This document shows, piece after piece, positions 30,570-32,770 of a stretch of DNA of 32,770 nucleotides (positions are counted from its first letter, which is position 1; each line of letters starts with the position of its first letter). The stretch lies in assembly GCF_002150735.1 (NCBI RefSeq), contig NZ_MUKA01000219.1, forward strand, positions 1 to 32,770, read 5' to 3'. Under the pieces are notes generated by a model. That model searched no databases. It saw nothing but the letters and a program-made list of their open reading frames with translations, and was not told the DNA's origin. Position numbers and translations under genes: made by a program. This DNA is from Streptomyces africanus (GTDB lineage Bacteria; Actinomycetota; Actinomycetes; Streptomycetales; Streptomycetaceae).

Positions 30570-31024
30570 TGCTTCGGCCCTTCGCGGTCCTGGCTTTCGA
30601 GCTCTGCCAGATGCTTCAGCGCCGGAAGGGCCGCCACCAGCGCCTCGACCTCGTCGTCGGTGAGCTCGCCGATCAACCGCTCGAACGCGTGGACGCCCGC
30701 CTGACGCCGCGTCCGGACATAGGAGGCGCCGGCCTCGGTCAGGCACACCAGCGTGACCCGCTTGTCGGACGCGTCGCCCCGCCGCTCGACCAGGCCGGAC
30801 TCCTCCATCACCCGGACCAGGGCGGTCATCGCGGGCTGGGTGACGCCCTCGACCGCGGCCAGATCGGTGATGCGCCGCGGGCCGGTCCGGTCCAGGGTGG
30901 CCAGGGTGGCGGCGGACGTCAGGCTCATGTCCCGGGGCAGGCGTCTCGCGGCCCTGGTGGCCAGGCCGTAGAGGGCTGCCCCGATGGCGGCGGACGCGCC
31001 AGGAGCGGTGTCTTGACGACTCAT
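30566..31024 (-). CDS. MarR-family transcriptional regulator
   Basis: 152 aa from the ATG at 31024. Winged HTH: LTSAATLATLDRTGPRRITD, LAAVEGVTQPAMTALVRVME, ESGLVERRGDASDKRVTLVC; the D-x-R wing (DASDKR) is the MarR signature. N- and C-terminal helices form the dimer. It is the first gene of the MarR/MFS/DUF1330 operon. The AT-rich island 10-36 bases upstream is its likely operator. MarR repressors release DNA on binding phenolic or antibiotic-like ligands. Confidence 0.93.
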   Translation of the reverse strand: MSRQDTAPGASAAIGAALYGLATRAARRLPRDMSLTSAATLATLDRTGPRRITDLAAVEGVTQPAMTALVRVMEESGLVERRGDASDKRVTLVCLTEAGASYVRTRRQAGVHAFERLIGELTDDEVEALVAALPALKHLAELESQDREGPKQ

Positions 31025-31033
31025 GCTCGAAGC

Positions 31034-31060
31034 ATAACAGTTTTATATTCATAGTTTATG
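31034..31060 (-). promoter_or_regulatory. AT-rich promoter/operator island before marR
   Basis: A 27-bp stretch that is nearly all A/T in otherwise GC-rich DNA. On the plus strand ATAACAGTTTTAT and CATAGTTTAT carry a repeated AGTTT(T)AT unit, and the ends ATAA/TTAT are complementary. It lies directly upstream of the MarR ATG. Consistent with promoter plus MarR-box; exact -10/-35 not assignable by eye. Confidence 0.5.
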
Positions 31061-31109
31061 GAAATGGCTCGACTGGCGCGGGGGCGCGCTGGCCGTCACG
31101 CCCGCCGCG

Positions 31110-31460
31110 ATGGAAGTGCTCAGGTCTGATCCGGACCTGAGGTTCGAACTTGCCATCGACACTGTTTTGGTGGCGTTGCCCAAGTTCCGTGAGCGTCTGG
31201 ATGACGGACGTTGGCAGTCGGCCCGTAGCCGACTGTCGACCTGCTTCGTCGGCGCGCTGGTTCTTGGCTTCCCGAACATCTACAGGAGTTGGCTCGCAAG
31301 GTGGTCCGGGTCGGCGGCGGAAGAGCCCCTGGACCTTCTCGGGGCAATTCGACCTGCGGGCGCCCGCATGCCCGGCCGCGGTCGAACCGCCCCCTTCGGC
31401 GGCCGCCCGGGATCGTTCGAGTCTGTTTCGACTGGAGAGACCGCCTTCTGCAGCCCATGA
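31110..31460 (+). CDS. Doubtful ORF, possibly a gene scrap
   Basis: 116 codons from an ATG at 31110. The first 60 residues (MEVLRSDPDLRFELAIDTVL, VALPKFRERLDDGRWQSARS) look protein-like, but codon bias weakens afterwards. From 31357 the frame runs through one arm of a 53-bp inverted repeat. No ribosome site is evident and no family recognised. It may be a decayed fragment or not a gene. Confidence 0.25.
   Translation: MEVLRSDPDLRFELAIDTVLVALPKFRERLDDGRWQSARSRLSTCFVGALVLGFPNIYRSWLARWSGSAAEEPLDLLGAIRPAGARMPGRGRTAPFGGRPGSFESVSTGETAFCSP
31357..31409 (+). repeat. Left arm of a 53-bp perfect inverted repeat
   Basis: These 53 bases (beginning CGGGCGCCCGCATGCCCGG) recur exactly, in reverse complement, at 32559-32611. 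No mismatch was found by eye. The arms are 1,149 bases apart and enclose the hypothetical gene at 31488 and the small peptide gene at 32254. Confidence 0.85.
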
Positions 31461-31487
31461 GGCTGGCGCCGCAGTCTCGGGCTATGG

Positions 31488-31988
31488 GTGTCATCAACTA
31501 CCAAGAGTCACGCCCAGTGCGAGCTGGGGCTGGGCGTCTGGAAGGCCCAACGCAACACTCGCAGACTTGACGGGGAAGACGGTGGCCAGGGTCTGCACGT
31601 CGCCAAGGACGACGTCCACGGCTTCATGTGCGCGTGGCACTGCATCAACCACTACCTCGGTACCCCGGAAAAGTGGCTCCTGCCCAAGAACGGCGACGTC
31701 GTCGAGGCGGTCTGGAACGCCCAGCGCGACAAGGAGTGGAAGAAGACCGACGACGGCGTCTACATGACCGCGCAGGCCAGCAAGTTCCACCAGGACCTCA
31801 TCGGGCCCGGTGCCAGTGACGCGTACATCGCTCTGACCCGCGTCGCGCTCACCGAGAAGTACGCCGACATGGCCGGTGTTCCGAAGAATCCTCTCGACCT
31901 GGCCGGCAAGGCCCTGGCCGCCGGGAGGCGGTGGCCTGCGCGGAACGGCCCGAGGCCTCTGCTTGCCCGCCGGCCCCGCCCGGTCTGA
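31488..31988 (+). CDS. Hypothetical protein, probably truncated or with uncertain start
   Basis: 166 codons from a GTG at 31488 that lacks a good ribosome site. From about 31600 the coding signal is excellent: KDDVHGFMCAWHCINHYLGT, PEKWLLPKNGDVVEAVWNAQ, RDKEWKKTDDGVYMTAQASK, FHQDLIGPGASDAYIALTRV, ALTEKYADMAGVPKNPLDLA. It is aromatic-rich with no signal or TM segment. After LAGKAL the reading becomes Arg/Pro-rich and looks like a frameshifted tail. The family is not recognised. The N-terminal 35 codons may belong to another frame. Confidence 0.5.
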   Translation: MSSTTKSHAQCELGLGVWKAQRNTRRLDGEDGGQGLHVAKDDVHGFMCAWHCINHYLGTPEKWLLPKNGDVVEAVWNAQRDKEWKKTDDGVYMTAQASKFHQDLIGPGASDAYIALTRVALTEKYADMAGVPKNPLDLAGKALAAGRRWPARNGPRPLLARRPRPV

Positions 31989-32253
31989 GATCGCGCGGGG
32001 GAGTTGAGCCTCAGGGCGACGAGATCTGGTGAGCGGGGCGACGTCCCACCGTACGGGGGGCCAGAGGGTTTTGGTGCGTGGACTGGGCGAGCACGCCCGG
32101 GTCGCATACGTTTGCGAATGATCACCCACACGGCCGGGTGAATTGTGTGTTTTTTCCACTCACTCGGGTGGTGCAGGGCTTACCGCTCGTGTGGTCCGTT
32201 GCGGCCCGGCAACAGTGCAGGTACGAAGTGGGCTTTCTCTCCGAGGAGTTGCC
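31989..32253 (+). promoter_or_regulatory. Leader/promoter region of the small peptide gene
   Basis: 265 bases without a gene. At 32123-32140 CACCC and GGGTG arms can pair, and a short T-run follows at about 32150-32156, so an intrinsic terminator of the upstream gene is possible. The segment 32130-32240 is less GC-rich and should carry the promoter of the gene starting at 32254. Confidence 0.35.
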
Positions 32254-32448
32254 ATGCTGACCGAAGTTCTGTCGCCCGACACGTTGACGCTGGATGCGGA
32301 GGTCCTGGAAGACCTGCTGACGCATCCCGAGGCGCCGGTGAGCGCCGCCCCGTCTCCCGGCCCGGAGGCAGGGGTCCCGGTTCTGGTTCTCTCGCTCGCT
32401 CTCGCGCCTAAGGAGCCGAAAGAGCCCAAGGAGCCTCGGCGTCGATGA
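32254..32448 (+). CDS. 64-residue acidic-to-basic small peptide, RiPP-precursor-like
   Basis: The ATG at 32254 has GAGGAG five bases upstream. Residues 1-40 are acidic and leader-like (MLTEVLSPDTLTLDAEVLED, then LLTHPEAPVS). Residues 41-51 are hydrophobic (VPVLVLSLALA), and the end is KEP repeated three times followed by three Arg. The LTLDAEVLED stretch recalls the F-x-L-D leader motif of FxLD lanthipeptides, but there is no Cys and only one Ser in the presumed core, so a lanthionine product is not supported. The stop overlaps the start of the next gene (ATGA), so the two are expressed together. It may alternatively be a regulatory or chaperone peptide. Confidence 0.6.
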   Translation: MLTEVLSPDTLTLDAEVLEDLLTHPEAPVSAAPSPGPEAGVPVLVLSLALAPKEPKEPKEPRRR

Positions 32449-32770
32449 TCACTGAGCGGTCGCGGACGGTTCACAGCGCCTCTGTGGAGGTGCTGGCACG
32501 GCGGGTCCGTGAAGGGCTTGGCGGTGCGGGCAGTGGGACCCCCGTGGCCGACCATCTGCGGGCGGCCGCCGAAGGGGGCGGTTCGACCGCGGCCGGGCAT
32601 GCGGGCGCCCGTGACGGGGCGCCCGGCCCGGTGGTCGCGGCAGGCGCCGTGCGCCTGTTGGGCGCCGATGCAGTGGCGGGGTACCTGCTGGCCGGGCGGC
32701 CGCTGCCGGCGCCGGAGTCGCAGGCCGTGCGCCTCGCTCTTTCAGCGCTGCCGCCCGGCCAGCAGGTACC
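32445..32770 (+). CDS. 5' part of an unrecognised gene coupled to the small peptide
   Basis: The ATG at 32445 overlaps the peptide stop (ATGA) and the frame is open to the window edge (108 codons) with strong GC3 bias. Residues: MITERSRTVHSASVEVLARR, VREGLGGAGSGTPVADHLRA, then a Gly/Ala-rich section, VRLLGADAVAGYLLAGRPLP, ESQAVRLALSALPPGQQV. The start is helical and hydrophilic. I do not recognise it; a modification enzyme or carrier-type partner of the peptide would be the context-based guess. One arm of the 53-bp repeat and both arms of a 21-bp repeat lie inside this coding sequence. Confidence 0.6.
   Translation, partial: MITERSRTVHSASVEVLARRVREGLGGAGSGTPVADHLRAAAEGGGSTAAGHAGARDGAPGPVVAAGAVRLLGADAVAGYLLAGRPLPAPESQAVRLALSALPPGQQV
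32559..32611 (-). repeat. Right arm of the 53-bp perfect inverted repeat
   Basis: Exact reverse complement of 31357-31409. Here it lies within the coding frame of the gene starting at 32445, encoding a Gly/Ala-rich section (EGGGSTAAGHAGAR). Confidence 0.85.
32680..32770. repeat. 21-bp perfect inverted repeat at the window edge
   Basis: 32680-32700 (begins GGTACCTGCTGG) is the exact reverse complement of 32750-32770, with a 49-bp spacer. Both arms are in the coding frame (GYLLAGR and LPPGQQV). The second arm ends exactly at the window edge, so it could extend further. Confidence 0.8.

Noticed and set aside
29115..30704. 529-codon plus-strand ORF
   Set aside because: Antisense to the MFS transporter; Glu/Asp/Gln/His-rich low-complexity shadow.
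32254..32448. Calling the small peptide an FxLD lanthipeptide
   Set aside because: There is no cysteine and only one Ser in the presumed core, and the F-x-L-D motif is imperfect; a firm call is not supported.
1..32770. tRNA, rRNA or riboswitch genes
   Set aside because: No cloverleaf, rRNA motif or known riboswitch consensus was recognised when reading both strands; a covariance-model scan would settle it.

Overview
The window is high-GC actinobacterial DNA, most likely from a Streptomyces chromosome. The grounds are strong G/C in third codon positions, GTG starts, GGAGG-type ribosome sites, many secreted and regulatory genes, and family content typical of that genus (XRE-STAND-WD40, DUF4185, peptidase-inhibitor I36, NlpC/P60-like, IS1182/IS5/IS630 remnants). 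It looks like an accessory region: about 25 intact genes in short operons lie among roughly ten broken genes and transposase scraps.

Layout. 1-1405: a truncated gene cut by an IS5-type remnant, a cupin protein ending in a six-cysteine tail, and a small membrane protein. 1599-3227: an EamA-type exporter divergent from an Lrp/AsnC regulator, with a palindromic operator candidate between them. 3301-9097 (minus strand): a three-gene operon joined by ATGA overlaps, encoding an LCAT-like lipase, a caspase-NACHT-like NTPase and a WD40 double propeller. 9130-10400: a graveyard of IS630, frameshifted, MerR-like and resolvase fragments. 10405-11597: a MerR regulator with a small membrane protein, then DUF2075-like and UvrA-like scraps. 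12002-13445: an AraC regulator divergent from an MmcQ/YjbR protein. 13678-16360 (minus): three secreted proteins (I36 inhibitor-like, DUF4185, NlpC/P60-like) separated by strong hairpins. 16511-19459: an XRE-nSTAND-TM-WD40 protein divergent from them. 19523-21049: further scraps around one intact VOC protein. 21133-23944 (minus): an ABC-type operon. 24144-28000: a zinc-ribbon-like protein, then a secreted carboxylesterase and a small gene divergent from a TetR regulator, with a perfect palindrome in the promoter region. 28137-31024 (minus): an IS1182 remnant and a MarR/MFS/DUF1330 operon. 31110-32770: poorly characterised DNA with a small peptide gene coupled to a gene that runs off the window, plus two perfect inverted repeats.

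The most promising system is the lipase / caspase-NACHT / WD40 operon. It has the parts of a bacterial NLR-like immunity module: a propeller as possible sensor, a STAND-type NTPase switch, a caspase-like protease and a phospholipase-like hydrolase as possible effectors. The sensor is on its own polypeptide and the lipase is locked into the same translationally coupled operon. The defence role is inference. The second candidate is the cupin with the Cys-rich C-terminus, and the third is the small peptide operon at the right edge. All family assignments were made by reading motifs; no database search was possible.
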